Shown here: positions 44,449 through 53,757 of the stretch, piece after piece | How the letters are laid out: the number at the start of each line of letters is the position of its first letter | Numbering within the stretch: position 1 is the first letter of the stretch | DNA from: JAHZKN01 sp965250205 | GTDB lineage: Bacteria > Pseudomonadota > Alphaproteobacteria > Rhizobiales > Hyphomicrobiaceae | Reading direction: 5' to 3' | Assembly (NCBI GenBank): GCA_965250205.1 | Contig: CBDFNK010000021.1 | Location: 124,001-188,000 of the forward strand | Length of the DNA stretch: 64,000 nt | Notes under the pieces: model-generated | What the model saw: the letters and a program-made list of their open reading frames with translations, nothing else | Database searches by the model: none | What the model was told of the DNA's origin: nothing | Translations under genes and position numbers: made by a program

Positions 44449-44687
44449 CCAGACTGTCCGTTTTGGGTCTTGGGCACGCCTCAGCTTGCCCTGTCAGTTT
44501 TGACAGATCTACCTTCAACAGCAGAAAGTTTAGCCGAACGAGCGGTTATCTTCAGCTCTGGCCTCAGCTGCTGACAATTTCACCCACACCTGCAATCGTC
44601 ACAAAGGGCCATGAGCGGAAAGTTCACAACAGTGCGTCTTGCGTGGTAAAGATCAGATAAGTGCTACGACATTGGAGAACATGTACC

Positions 44688-45302
44688 TTGGCTGATCTCA
44701 TAGCAACATCAGTTTCAGTGCTGGCTTTAGTCATATCGTGCGTAACAGCATGGCTAACCCTTTTTCGACGTGGCGCTGTAGAGATGACTCAACCTACTGT
44801 GATTTTTTTTGGACCAGACTCCCCGCGCAATCCAAAAGTTTTCGTTCGAACCCTACTGTTCTCGACATCAAGGCGAGGACGAATAATTGAGAGCATGCAT
44901 GTTTGCGTTGCGAAGAATGAAGGAAAACAGAATTTCAATATTTGGGTTTACGGAGATGACAAACTTGTCCGAGGAAGCGGACTATTTGTGGGGGAAACTG
45001 GCGTATCAACCAATCATCACTTCCTAGCGCCGAAAGACGTTGGTGAGTTCCGCTTCACACATGGAATATATATGCTTGAGGTGCATGCAAAATTGCTCGG
45101 TGACCACACGACAAAGAAACTTTGGTCGCAGTCACTATCGATTTCTCCCGAACATGCAAAGGGGCTTGGAGAACCCGGAACTGGATTGTATTTCGATTGG
45201 GGGCCGGACTCGAAGCGATATATTCCTCACGTCAAAAAACTTCCACCTAGACCTGAATTTGACGATTTTCTCAAAGTTATCGGGATGGATACTCGCGGGT
45301 AG
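44688..45302 (+). CDS. Hypothetical membrane-anchored protein
   Basis: About 204 residues. One N-terminal helix (LIATSVSVLALVISCVTAWLTLF) is followed by a soluble domain that looks beta-rich (TVIFFGPDSPRNPKVFVRTLLFSTSRRGRIIESMHVCVAKN). A TTG at 44688 with GGAG ten bases upstream is a better start than the GTG at 44661. I know no family. It lies inside the segment bracketed by the 326-bp repeats, next to the broken insertion sequence. Confidence 0.65.
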   Translation: MADLIATSVSVLALVISCVTAWLTLFRRGAVEMTQPTVIFFGPDSPRNPKVFVRTLLFSTSRRGRIIESMHVCVAKNEGKQNFNIWVYGDDKLVRGSGLFVGETGVSTNHHFLAPKDVGEFRFTHGIYMLEVHAKLLGDHTTKKLWSQSLSISPEHAKGLGEPGTGLYFDWGPDSKRYIPHVKKLPPRPEFDDFLKVIGMDTRG

Positions 45303-45476
45303 GAAAATGTCCACTCAGGGTCTTGGGCGTGTAAAAACGCCTGAGCGATTACGCGTTGATCATCAATCTTCAACTGTCCCCTGATTTTCAGATTTTCGAG
45401 CCTCTGGAGGCTTATCTGGGCGCCTGAGGTCGATTTAACCAGCTGTGAGGCGTGTTGCGCGCGACAATGGGCCGTT

Positions 45477-46433
45477 TTATGCCCGGATCGCCGCCATCAG
45501 CGGTTTGATGCCGATAATGTTCATGACGCGCGTAAGATTGTAGGCGAGCACGTGCAGCGCCATTTCAGTTGCGACATTCTTTAAGCGTTTCATCGCGAAG
45601 TGGGTCGCTCCCATGCGGGCTTTGATGGTGCCAAAGGGATGTTCAACCGTCTCGCGGCGTGTGCGCATGGCTTGCGGGTTTTCATCAAGGCGACGCTGCA
45701 CATCTTCAAGGACATGCTCATGTTCCCAACGGCTGACACGGCGTTCTTTGCCGGTTGTACATTGATCCTTGATTGCACAGTTGGCGCATTGAGTGGTCCA
45801 ATACCGATACAGCTTCAGCCCCTTGTCCTGTGTTGTCACGCGACGTGAAAGTTCTTCTCCGGCAGGGCATACGTAAACATCTTTGTCCGCCGCGTAGAGA
45901 AAGTCGGCTTTGACAAATCGTCCCTTGGCCTTGTTGCCAGACGTCTGTGGCTTGGGCAACGTGACAGTGATTCCAGCCTGCTCGCAGGCCAGTATTTCTT
46001 CACTCTTGAAGTAACCGCGATCAGCAACGACATTGAGTTCGTCGACTTCAAGCGTGGCTTTGGTCAGCTTCGACATGCGCGCCAGTTGGGAGGTATCGTT
46101 GCCGGTCATGGTCACGTCGTGGGCGACAATCAGATGGTGCTCGGTATCAACAGCGGTCTGGACATTGTAGCCCACAACGCCGGACCCACGGCCACTTGTC
46201 GCCATCATGCTGGAAGCATGTCTCCGACATGACGAACGGGCATCTGGATCAGTCAAGGAGATCTGCCTGTCTTGCGCCTCCAGCATCTGCGTCTCAACGG
46301 TCTTCAACCGCTTGACCTCCTGACGCAGGATATGGATTTTTATGGAAGTCAATGGATTCTGGGCGTATTCCACTGGAAAAGGCCGGAATGACAGCGCACG
46401 CACGTCGATTTGGGTCAATTGCCGCGCGGGCAT
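45477..46433 (-). pseudogene. IS1182-type transposase, C-terminal fragment
   Basis: Residues from about 43 on match IS1182 transposases: QISLTDPDARS, MATSGRGSGVVGYNVQTAVDTEHHLIVAHDVTMTGND, ELNVVADRGYFKSEEILACEQAGITVTLPKP, and the DDE-domain end VEHPFGTIKARMGATHFAMKRLKNVATEMALHVLAYNLTRVMNI. About eight extra residues (SCRRHASS) split DPDARS-MATSG, and the first 40 residues are not transposase-like. The N-terminal domain is missing. Confidence 0.85.
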
Positions 46434-46745
46434 GCGACGTCACCTCGCGACCATTCAGGCCCGAAGGTTTGCGCGTGAAGCAACGGTGTGTCCGGGGAGC
46501 GGAGCAGCGGCGCCTCTTAAAAAATGTTTCGGATGCAGCGCAAGCTGCTCCGCCGATGAAAGGACGGTGACCACCACGTAACGGTCCGCGCACCCTGCGG
46601 ACTTCACCAACGTACACAATCGATGGCGGCAGAAAGTCCCTCGGCAGAGCCTATGCCCCGAGCCGCGACCCCTTCATCTCCTGCTTGCAAACGGATACCG
46701 GCGCGCACCCAGATCCCCGAACAGTCAAGCGGGATGGATAAGAGT

Positions 46746-47042
46746 TTAATGTGAGAAGACAGAGTGGGGATTAGTTGCGTCCGCTTTTTTTACCAACAGC
46801 AAACGTAGTGAATATGCGTTTCCACACAGCCTCGGCCGATAGTGTTGCGAAACTCCCCATTGCGCTCGTTGGCGAACCGTGGCCTTCCGATCAACACTGG
46901 CAAAGCCAAGTGCACCAAGATCCAGTTCATCGATGAAGGTATCAATCACCCGAACCGGGTTGTCATCGTCGATCCAGTCTTCCAGACACTCGGGAAATAA
47001 AGTGCTTTGGATGCGATCCGCACCCTCAACAAACCGCTTCAT
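46746..47042 (-). pseudogene. IS1182-type transposase, N-terminal fragment
   Basis: MKRFVEGADRIQSTLFPECLEDWIDDDNPVRVIDTFIDELDLGALGF is the classic start of IS1182 transposases. Homology stops at about residue 60 (VDRKAT), where the intact family continues with a proline-tyrosine DNA-binding helix; here the rest is unrelated. The stretch 46434-46745 between the fragments has no gene I recognise. Confidence 0.85.
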
Positions 47043-47120
47043 CTGATCCTCCCCCGCAAGACCCCGAGAATCATACCATCGTTCGCGTTTTTACACAGCC
47101 TGGGTCAACTTGAGACGGTT

Positions 47121-47446
47121 TCGGCGCAGGCCTGACGCCCGGCGATATAAAACAAATGGCACACAACGGGCGAGCCTTTGGCAAATTCTTCTTCATCCAA
47201 GACCCGGACGGCTACAAGATCGAAGTGCTGCAAAAGGGTGGCCGGTTTGTTTAGCGCAGGGTGATTGTTATCGCGCGCAAAACGGTCACCGTATCGGTAA
47301 TCCCGATCGCTGCGTTCACATGAGTCCGAATCTATACAGGAGAAGTCTTCAGTCAGCGGTTAGCTGTGATTTCGATCGTGTCTGCTATTGGTAGAAGCGG
47401 ACATTTCGCTGGAAGTGGAAATCAACGCGATGGGCCAGAAGGAGAC
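47121..47446 (+). repeat. 326-bp direct repeat, right copy
   Basis: The near-identical second copy of 42711-43036, including a headless 3' piece of gloA that ends in its TAG. It starts 24 bp beyond the end of the broken insertion sequence. Confidence 0.92.
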
Positions 47447-47833
47447 CAACGGCATCGCAACATGTTCTGGGTATACAATGGCAGCTGCATCGCATTTGTG
47501 GAAATTTAGACGCCGAAGCAGCAGCGCAGAAATTGAATCGTCATGATTTCCGGTGCCAGGGGAAGGGCGGCAGTGACATTCCCATTACAAGTTCAGCGGC
47601 GCGTAACCCAATAGCAGTAAACAGCAACTACATTAGTTTTGGGCTGAAATGCTACGCTGTTGCAAATCACTGCTGTGGCTCGGTGATAGTCCCGACCGGG
47701 ATGGCCTCATGCGTATTTGCCAGTCAAACTAACCCGACCGGGTTAGCTTCATCAGATTTACGGATTGCAATGTTTGGCAGTAGTTCCCAGGCACAGTTGC
47801 CACTTCGACTACTTGTGGTCACATTCAATAGCA
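47447..47833. other. Gene-poor spacer after the right repeat
   Basis: 387 bp with no convincing gene. It contains two near copies of cccgaccgggatgg / cccgaccgggttag about 50 bp apart (around 47691 and 47742). The right limit is the end of the amidohydrolase gene. Confidence 0.4.
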
Positions 47834-49480
47834 TCAAGGAATTGGCCAAGCCTTTTGACCATCAATATAGGTTTCGATGACGCGGCTGGACGCGAGATTG
47901 GGGGCGCCGTTCAGGATGACGAAATCTGCAGGCGCACCGGGGTTGAGGCCAGCAGCAGATTGACCATGAATGGCACGGTGTCCCCCTGTGGTATAAGCTG
48001 CAATGGCCTGCTGCAGGCTTACTGCTTCGCGACCGTCGACAATCCGGCGATCCTCCAATCGTCTGGCGACCGCGTCTTGGATATTGGCAAGCGGATCAAG
48101 TGGTCCGCATGGGTTGTCCGATGAAAGTGCCAGGGCTACGCCGGCCCTCAGCAAGGATGCCGCTGGGAATGCCCTGAGGTCCGGGCACAAACGACGATCG
48201 AGAATACTTGGGCCAAATTTATGCATAAAGCCCGGTTGCAGTGACGCGCCTGCTCCGGTTGCGGCGACAGCCTCGATGTCCGCATCCGACAGGAACGTCA
48301 GGTGTTCCAGGGTAGCGTCGCGCACACCGGCATCACGTAGCGCCTTGCAGGCACAGCTTGCCGCGTGATTGCCTACAGCATGAATGCGCGTCTGGACACC
48401 TTTGTTGCTCAGTGCTTCTAAACGTGCGAACAATTCATCGGGTTCGATCCTGAGATAGGGCGTATATATTTGCCCAGATCGGTATGTTGATCGATAGGAA
48501 AACATATCGCGCAATGGTGCAAATCGTCCACTAAGCGCGGCTTTTGCAACGCCGCCCATCATCTTCAATACTACGCCGGGGTTCAGACACAGAGCACATT
48601 TATGTGCGCCGTCAACAAATAATTTGGCGCTTGCCGGTCCGGTTCCGCAGGTCTCGCAAATGTTGGAATCTGCGGCAGGCTCCAAGAAGCCTTCCTCCGC
48701 TACGGCCGACCAGGACAGGCGCAACGGCGTAACCTTGCGCAGGCGCTCCAGCAGGACATTCATCGAGGCCGGTACGCAAGGGTCATGACAGGCAACAATG
48801 CCGAGCGCCAGATGACGTGTCGCTTCGTCTTTTAGCAACGTCTCATGGCCTAAAACGCCAAGCTCTTTACTGAAAGCTCTGAGCGCCGCGGTGATGACTT
48901 CCGCAGCCGGCGTTTCCCACAAAAGACCGCTTGCCCGGCCTTTTATCGTGTCCACATCATCTGCGCGATGCCGGCCCGAAACCGCTATATCGCATTTTGC
49001 ACGAGCAGCACTCGAGGCGAGGCAGCGGTGCAGCGAAAAATCAATAATAACGGCAGGCATACCGCCCGCTGCCTCGTCAAGCTCGTCAGGTCCAGGCAGA
49101 CCACCCTGCCAGCTATCAAAGTCTGCACCAAGTGCCATGATCCAGCCGCCATCAGAACGCGCCAGCCGGCAATCACGGATGGCGGAGAGGGCGTCTTTTG
49201 CACTACGCCATCGGGTGGCCTCCAGTGCTCGGGGCATCCATGCACTCACCGTCAAATGTGAGTGGCAATCAACAAATCCGGGTAGAATGTGATGGCCTAG
49301 TAGACTTCGAGCTGCAGGGTCGTGAGCAACCTCGTCCGCAGCAGGATCAATGCTTGTGATTTTTCCATTTATGAATGACAGCGTTGCGGATGTCGGGACA
49401 CAGTCCGGCCCCATCCAGAGCGTGGCACCGGCTATTGTGTTTACCCCAGCCAAATACTTTCTCCCTGCGGGTGCGCACAA
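47834..49480 (-). CDS. Amidohydrolase (YtcJ-like) with paired CxxC insertion
   Basis: 548 residues of the metal-dependent amidohydrolase superfamily. The metal-binding DCHSHL (His73, His75) follows the usual ILPGFV. Later ligand-region motifs are QTRIHAVGNHA, TLEHLTF, SLQPGFMHK and ALSSDNPCGPLDP. The C-terminus has AAGLNPGAPADFVILNG, as in YtcJ. Unusual is CETC (275-278) and CALC (295-298), 16 residues apart, in the segment where YtcJ proteins normally have a KLxxDG strand; this could bind zinc. Substrate unknown. It is divergent from the GNAT-ThiF operon, about 100 bp away. Confidence 0.87.
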   Translation of the reverse strand: MCAPAGRKYLAGVNTIAGATLWMGPDCVPTSATLSFINGKITSIDPAADEVAHDPAARSLLGHHILPGFVDCHSHLTVSAWMPRALEATRWRSAKDALSAIRDCRLARSDGGWIMALGADFDSWQGGLPGPDELDEAAGGMPAVIIDFSLHRCLASSAARAKCDIAVSGRHRADDVDTIKGRASGLLWETPAAEVITAALRAFSKELGVLGHETLLKDEATRHLALGIVACHDPCVPASMNVLLERLRKVTPLRLSWSAVAEEGFLEPAADSNICETCGTGPASAKLFVDGAHKCALCLNPGVVLKMMGGVAKAALSGRFAPLRDMFSYRSTYRSGQIYTPYLRIEPDELFARLEALSNKGVQTRIHAVGNHAASCACKALRDAGVRDATLEHLTFLSDADIEAVAATGAGASLQPGFMHKFGPSILDRRLCPDLRAFPAASLLRAGVALALSSDNPCGPLDPLANIQDAVARRLEDRRIVDGREAVSLQQAIAAYTTGGHRAIHGQSAAGLNPGAPADFVILNGAPNLASSRVIETYIDGQKAWPIP

Positions 49481-49580
49481 AACAGGGCTGTGCTCCTTCG
49501 TGATCTTTCGAAGGATTTATGGTGCACAGAATATTAAGTTAATTCAAGCATCATGCTAGCGCTCCACGGGAGGTGTTGAT

Positions 49581-50534
49581 TTGTTCAAAAAATTTGTAAC
49601 AGCACTGCGTCAGGATTTTATTGATCTTGAGCTCGGTGTTGCTGCAAATATTACGGCGCGCGTCATCGAGCGACCCGGCCTGTGGATGTCAAACCAGCAA
49701 ACTGACCTTCTTATTGGTGACATTAGATCGATCGCCGCCAAAACCGTTCAGAATGAAACGCTTGATTACGGAATTCTTACGGGTGCGTCCGACCGCCTTA
49801 AAAAATCTGTTCTCACAATTCTTTATGACAATGAAAGCGGACAGCCGGTGGCCTTCAATGCTCTGGTGACGATGGATGTTGATCTGCATGGCAGTAAAAC
49901 CGAAGTCGTGCATCTGGGTCTCGTCATGGTCGATCCCAATGTGCGCAGTAAGGGATTTTCCTGGGCGCTCTACGGCCTCACTTGCCTGCTGCTGTTTGCC
50001 CGCGGTCAACTTCGTTCCATGTGGCTTTCAAATGTAACGCAGGTTCCTGCAATCATCGGCATGGTCAGCGAAAGCTTTTCCGACGTATATCCCAGACCGG
50101 CAAGAGAGGCGCGGCGTTCATTTGAGCATCTCTTGCTGGCAAGGCAGATCATGAAGGATCATCGGGGTGCTTTTGGTGTTGGTGACGATGCGGAATTTGA
50201 TGAAGAGCGGTTTGTGATCATGAACGCCTATACCGGTGGCTCTGACAATCTGAAAAAATCCTTTGATGAAGCGCAGAAGCATCGCGATGAGAAATTCAAC
50301 GTGTTTTGCAACGAGCAGCTCAACTACACACGCGGTGATGATGTCCTTCAGCTGGGGCGTCTTGATATCCAGGCTGCGCGAGGTTTTCTGGTCAAGAATG
50401 TGCCGCGCAGATCTCTCCTGGCAGTAGCGGCAACGCTGGCGGCAATCTCACTGAGACGGCTCGTATTGCCGATGGTTTACTGGTTCAGCACCGACCGCCC
50501 CTGGGGTATTTTGCGCCCAGTGCAGTCGCGATAA
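49581..50534 (+). CDS. GNAT-like protein heading the ThiF/nitroreductase operon
   Basis: 317 residues. The segment TEVVHLGLVMVDPNVRSKGFSWALYGLTCLLLF resembles GNAT motif A (R-x-x-G), with the preceding GQPVAFNALVTMDVDL as the central strands; this suggests acyl-CoA binding. The C-terminus has a hydrophobic patch (LLAVAATLAAISLRRLVLPMVYWF) that may attach to membrane. The start is a TTG with GGGAGGTG upstream. The next gene begins one base after its stop. The family is otherwise unknown to me, so the acetyltransferase call is tentative. Confidence 0.7.
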   Translation: MFKKFVTALRQDFIDLELGVAANITARVIERPGLWMSNQQTDLLIGDIRSIAAKTVQNETLDYGILTGASDRLKKSVLTILYDNESGQPVAFNALVTMDVDLHGSKTEVVHLGLVMVDPNVRSKGFSWALYGLTCLLLFARGQLRSMWLSNVTQVPAIIGMVSESFSDVYPRPAREARRSFEHLLLARQIMKDHRGAFGVGDDAEFDEERFVIMNAYTGGSDNLKKSFDEAQKHRDEKFNVFCNEQLNYTRGDDVLQLGRLDIQAARGFLVKNVPRRSLLAVAATLAAISLRRLVLPMVYWFSTDRPWGILRPVQSR

Positions 50535-51431
50535 ATGGCGGTAAAAAGAATGACTACGAACTTTTCATATGACGAGCTGACGACACGCAACATCGGCTTC
50601 ATAAGCGCCGATCAGCAGGAGCGTCTGCGGGCATCATGTGTGTTCATCTGTGGTGTCGGCGGTATGGGTGGTGCAGCACTCATGTCACTTGCCCGGGCAG
50701 GTGTGGGGCATTTCATCATTGCCGATCTGGACCGGTTTGAAGTCTCCAATCTCAATCGTCAGGTATTTGCAAACCTCGATACCGTGGATGAGCTAAAAAC
50801 AGAAGCCGCGCGTGATCAGATCAGCCGCATCAACCCCGATGCGACCGTAGAAGTGTTCGATCACGAATGGTCAGCTTCCGTTGACGATATTATGGGGCGG
50901 GCCAGCGTCGTTGTGAATGGTACCGACGACCTCGCGGCAAGTCTGCTACTCTATCGCAAGGCTCGGGAGCTGGGACTTCCAGTGATTGACGCCTATGCCT
51001 CGCCATTGCCGTCAGTTTACGTCACAAGGGCAGGTGAGAAAACCCCGGAAGATCGCCTGAACTATCCCACCATCGATACGAATTGGGACCAGGTTAATGA
51101 CGAACAGCGAGCTGCAGCCTTTCAGGAAGAAGCAATCCACGTTCTGGTGCACTCCACGTCGCGGCACTACATTGATCTTGATGCGGCAGGTGAAGTGGCT
51201 GCAGGTCGTCGCAGCCGCATGTCCTTCGCACCCATGGTCATTACGACGGGCAACCTGATGGCCTATGAGGCCATCGCCTTTCTGTTGGGCGAAAAATCGG
51301 GAACGGATAATCGTGGCTGGTTTTTCAACCCTTATCGCCCCGCGCTTGAGCGCCCCAAACCCGAACTGGTTGCGGCGGTTCTGCGGCCGATCATTCGACG
51401 ATTCCTCAACAAGATGATGCAGGCGTCATGA
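50535..51431 (+). CDS. ThiF/MoeB/E1-like adenylating enzyme
   Basis: 298 residues. The ATP-binding loop is CGVGGMGGAALMSLARAG (Gly40-Gly46), followed by IIADLDRFEVSNLNRQ (Asp64, Asp66, Asn72-Arg75), the E1 motif that binds Mg-ATP. VVNGTDDLAASLLLYRKARELGLPVIDAYAS is also typical. There is no conserved catalytic cysteine in the crossover loop and no CxxC zinc pairs, so it probably adenylates without making a thioester, like TcdA-type members. Its stop overlaps the next start by ATGA. A neighbouring nitroreductase recalls actinobacterial proteins in which both domains are fused. Confidence 0.9.
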   Translation: MAVKRMTTNFSYDELTTRNIGFISADQQERLRASCVFICGVGGMGGAALMSLARAGVGHFIIADLDRFEVSNLNRQVFANLDTVDELKTEAARDQISRINPDATVEVFDHEWSASVDDIMGRASVVVNGTDDLAASLLLYRKARELGLPVIDAYASPLPSVYVTRAGEKTPEDRLNYPTIDTNWDQVNDEQRAAAFQEEAIHVLVHSTSRHYIDLDAAGEVAAGRRSRMSFAPMVITTGNLMAYEAIAFLLGEKSGTDNRGWFFNPYRPALERPKPELVAAVLRPIIRRFLNKMMQAS

Positions 51432-52639
51432 TGTTTGTCACCGACCCCAAAATTGTCGCGGATATCTGCGTCAACCTGCTGGGAGCGGTTGGCGTACTGA
51501 CTGTTGCTGTGGGATTATTCTTCAGCAATCCGCAGGCGCCGGTTGTTGTCAGAATCCGCTGGGCGCTTGTGCTGGTGGCGGCGCTGTTTCTCTTCCGCTC
51601 ACTCGCCTGGGGCTTGGGCAGCTCATGGCTTGAAACGCTCTCAGCGCTCACCGCCATTGCCACGCCGCTTGCCGCCTTGATTGTCGCGGAAGGGCTTGCG
51701 CGCCGCCATGCCCCATTGCTTGTTAAATCCCTCATTTCCGGGGCCTCGCTCCTGGCAATGCTACTACAAATCATACCAGCTGTGCCGACGCCTGTAGCAG
51801 ACGTTGCGCTCTTGATCGCTGTAGGAGGAGGTTTTGCCCTGGTTGGCTTCGTGCTGGCCATTCGCGATACCGGGTCATTGAGCACGGCTGAAAACTCCAG
51901 TGTCAGGCGCGTGATGTTTGCGATGTGCCTGCTGGTGCCGCTGATTGCCACCGACTTCAGAGGCCTGTTTCCCGACATGCCGCTACGTTTTGGCGCATTG
52001 GGCAGTCTGATCATGCTGTTTCTGGCCTTTGGCCCATCTGGGACAGCCTTTAGGATCTGGGAACGCTCACTGGCGCTTACATTGTTTGCGGGGATCGCCT
52101 GCATATTTGCGCTTGGATATGTTTCCAGCACGGCTTCATACGACAGCGGGCAGCTCATTCGAACTGCAAGCGTTGGGATCGCCGGCCTGATTGTAGCGGG
52201 ATTGTTTTTTGAACTGCTGGGTACGCGGGCAGAGCGGCGCAAGTCGGCTGACCCGCTCCTGATGGCCACATCGACGGCTGACCTGATGGATCGTTTGCGC
52301 GATCATGATACGATTAGTGGAGCAGTTCGTCTGGGGCCGACACAGCTTTCACATCTGAGAGATCCGGCATTCGACCGCCTTTTGAGTGCCCACCGCGTTT
52401 TGCGTCTGGAAGATGCGCCCTGGGGACGCTCGGAAATCGATCCAGGGACTGAGCGGACACGTTCGCTGCTTACGACCTATGAGGCAACGCATGTCCTCGT
52501 TCTTTCTCAAGAGCCACTGGATCTTGTCGTTTTTCATATTCCCCCTTCGGCAACAGATGTGCGGCTCGAAAGTGAACTCCAGGCGGTGCAGCGGATCGGG
52601 CAGTTACTATACGAACGCAGGCAGGATGCGGCGGCATGA
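51428..52639 (+). CDS. Eight-helix membrane protein of unknown function
   Basis: 403 residues. The first 270 hold about eight hydrophobic segments (CVNLLGAVGVLTVAVGLFF, WALVLVAALFLFRSLAWGL, FALVGFVLAI, VMFAMCLLVPLIATDF, LGSLIMLFLAF, LALTLFAGIACIFALGYV and others). The remaining 130 are soluble, with a MDRLRDHDTISGAVRLG start. I know no family. It overlaps both neighbours by 4 bp, so it is an obligate member of the operon. Confidence 0.8.
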   Translation: MMFVTDPKIVADICVNLLGAVGVLTVAVGLFFSNPQAPVVVRIRWALVLVAALFLFRSLAWGLGSSWLETLSALTAIATPLAALIVAEGLARRHAPLLVKSLISGASLLAMLLQIIPAVPTPVADVALLIAVGGGFALVGFVLAIRDTGSLSTAENSSVRRVMFAMCLLVPLIATDFRGLFPDMPLRFGALGSLIMLFLAFGPSGTAFRIWERSLALTLFAGIACIFALGYVSSTASYDSGQLIRTASVGIAGLIVAGLFFELLGTRAERRKSADPLLMATSTADLMDRLRDHDTISGAVRLGPTQLSHLRDPAFDRLLSAHRVLRLEDAPWGRSEIDPGTERTRSLLTTYEATHVLVLSQEPLDLVVFHIPPSATDVRLESELQAVQRIGQLLYERRQDAAA

Positions 52640-53757
52640 TAGAAATAAAAACCGGTGATCTCCAGGCAGCATTCGACGTTCCCTTCAATGTTTATCGCGC
52701 CAGCAGCCACTATGTTTCCCCAATGCGCTCAGATTTTATGCGCATTCTTGACGCCAGCAAGAACCCCTTCAGCCTGAACAACCGTGGGCATTTCGAAGTG
52801 TTCACGGCCCACAGAAACGGTACTGCGGTTGGTCGAATCGTTGCGGGAATACATACTGCCTCGAATAAGCGCCACGGCACGCAGCGAGCGCAGTTCGGAT
52901 TTTTTGATTGCGAAGATGACGTTGAAACGGCTGATGCACTGCTGGCGGCGGCTGAAACTTGGGCCCGTCAGAATAAAGCTATTGAGCTCGTCGGGAATTT
53001 TAATCTTACCGCGATGCAGATGGTCGGCGTCATGACCGGTGGCTTTGATCAAGCTCCCTATACCGACATGATGTGGACGCCGCCACATATAGCTGAGCAC
53101 CTGCGCCGTCGTGGCTATGCTAGTTCATTTCCCATGACGACGTTTGAAACGGACCTCACATCACTTGACCCCGGTGATCTGCTGGGTCCCAAGCAGCGCG
53201 AAATTTTGCGAGACACATCCTACACCTGGTTACCAATCAACCGCCGTGATTTTGCGACGCGGATGGAAGACGCACGTGAGCTGCTGAATGACGGCTTTGA
53301 GCACAACCCGATGTTCGTTCGGGTTACCAAAGGCGAGTACAAGTTCCAGGCTGGCGAGATGATGTGGATCATGGACCCGCGTCTTTCGATCGTCGTTCAC
53401 AACAAAGGGGAGCCCGCCGGCGTCATCGTCTGCATTCCGGATTTGAATCCGTTTCTGCGCATAACCCGCTCGCGCCTGTCACTTGCCACGCCCTATCACT
53501 ACCTGCGCCATCGCATGACACGCGACCGCGCGGTTATCATATACTACTCCGTCGCCTCGCGACTGCATGGCAATGGCCTCAATGGCGCCATGCTGCACAA
53601 GCTTGTGACGCAAGCCCAAGAGGCCGGCTACAAGCGGATCGGTACAACTTGGATCGGCGACGTCAATGGGGCGAGCCTGCGCCAGATGCAGCGCCTTGGC
53701 GCTCAACCCTTGCATCAGCTAGAGCTATTCAGTCGCGCAATTGTCGAGGATGCCTGA
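52636..53757 (+). CDS. GNAT N-acetyltransferase (YghO-like)
   Basis: 373 residues. The N-terminal half reads DLQAAFDVPFNVYRASSHYVSPMRSDFMRILDASKNPF and FEVFTAHRNGTAVGRIVAG, the pattern of the long GNAT group near YghO. FNLTAMQMVGVMTGGFDQAPYTDMMWTPPHIAEHLRRRGY continues the family. The C-terminal half holds a second, weaker acyltransferase fold (IIYYSVASRLHGNGLNGAMLHKLV). Relatives are found near lipid or natural-product genes; the acceptor is unknown. It overlaps neighbours by 4 bp and 1 bp. Confidence 0.87.
   Translation: MIEIKTGDLQAAFDVPFNVYRASSHYVSPMRSDFMRILDASKNPFSLNNRGHFEVFTAHRNGTAVGRIVAGIHTASNKRHGTQRAQFGFFDCEDDVETADALLAAAETWARQNKAIELVGNFNLTAMQMVGVMTGGFDQAPYTDMMWTPPHIAEHLRRRGYASSFPMTTFETDLTSLDPGDLLGPKQREILRDTSYTWLPINRRDFATRMEDARELLNDGFEHNPMFVRVTKGEYKFQAGEMMWIMDPRLSIVVHNKGEPAGVIVCIPDLNPFLRITRSRLSLATPYHYLRHRMTRDRAVIIYYSVASRLHGNGLNGAMLHKLVTQAQEAGYKRIGTTWIGDVNGASLRQMQRLGAQPLHQLELFSRAIVEDA

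Larger units (their letters stand above)
45329..47096 (-). mobile_element. Degenerate IS1182-type insertion sequence
   Basis: The ends carry the inverted 12-mer GTGTAAAAACGC (45329-45340 and, reversed, 47085-47096). Between them lies a transposase in pieces: the N-terminus at 47042-46830 or so, unrelated sequence in the middle, and the C-terminal half below about 46310. The element cannot move on its own. I found no convincing target duplication. Confidence 0.82.

Noticed and set aside
46434..46745. Group II intron or second intact IS inside the IS1182 remnant
   Set aside because: I looked for a domain V hairpin or terminal repeats and found none that I could support.
47533..47880. Plus-strand open frame of 115 codons
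   Set aside because: Overlaps the amidohydrolase end, composition is not protein-like, and no start signal is present.
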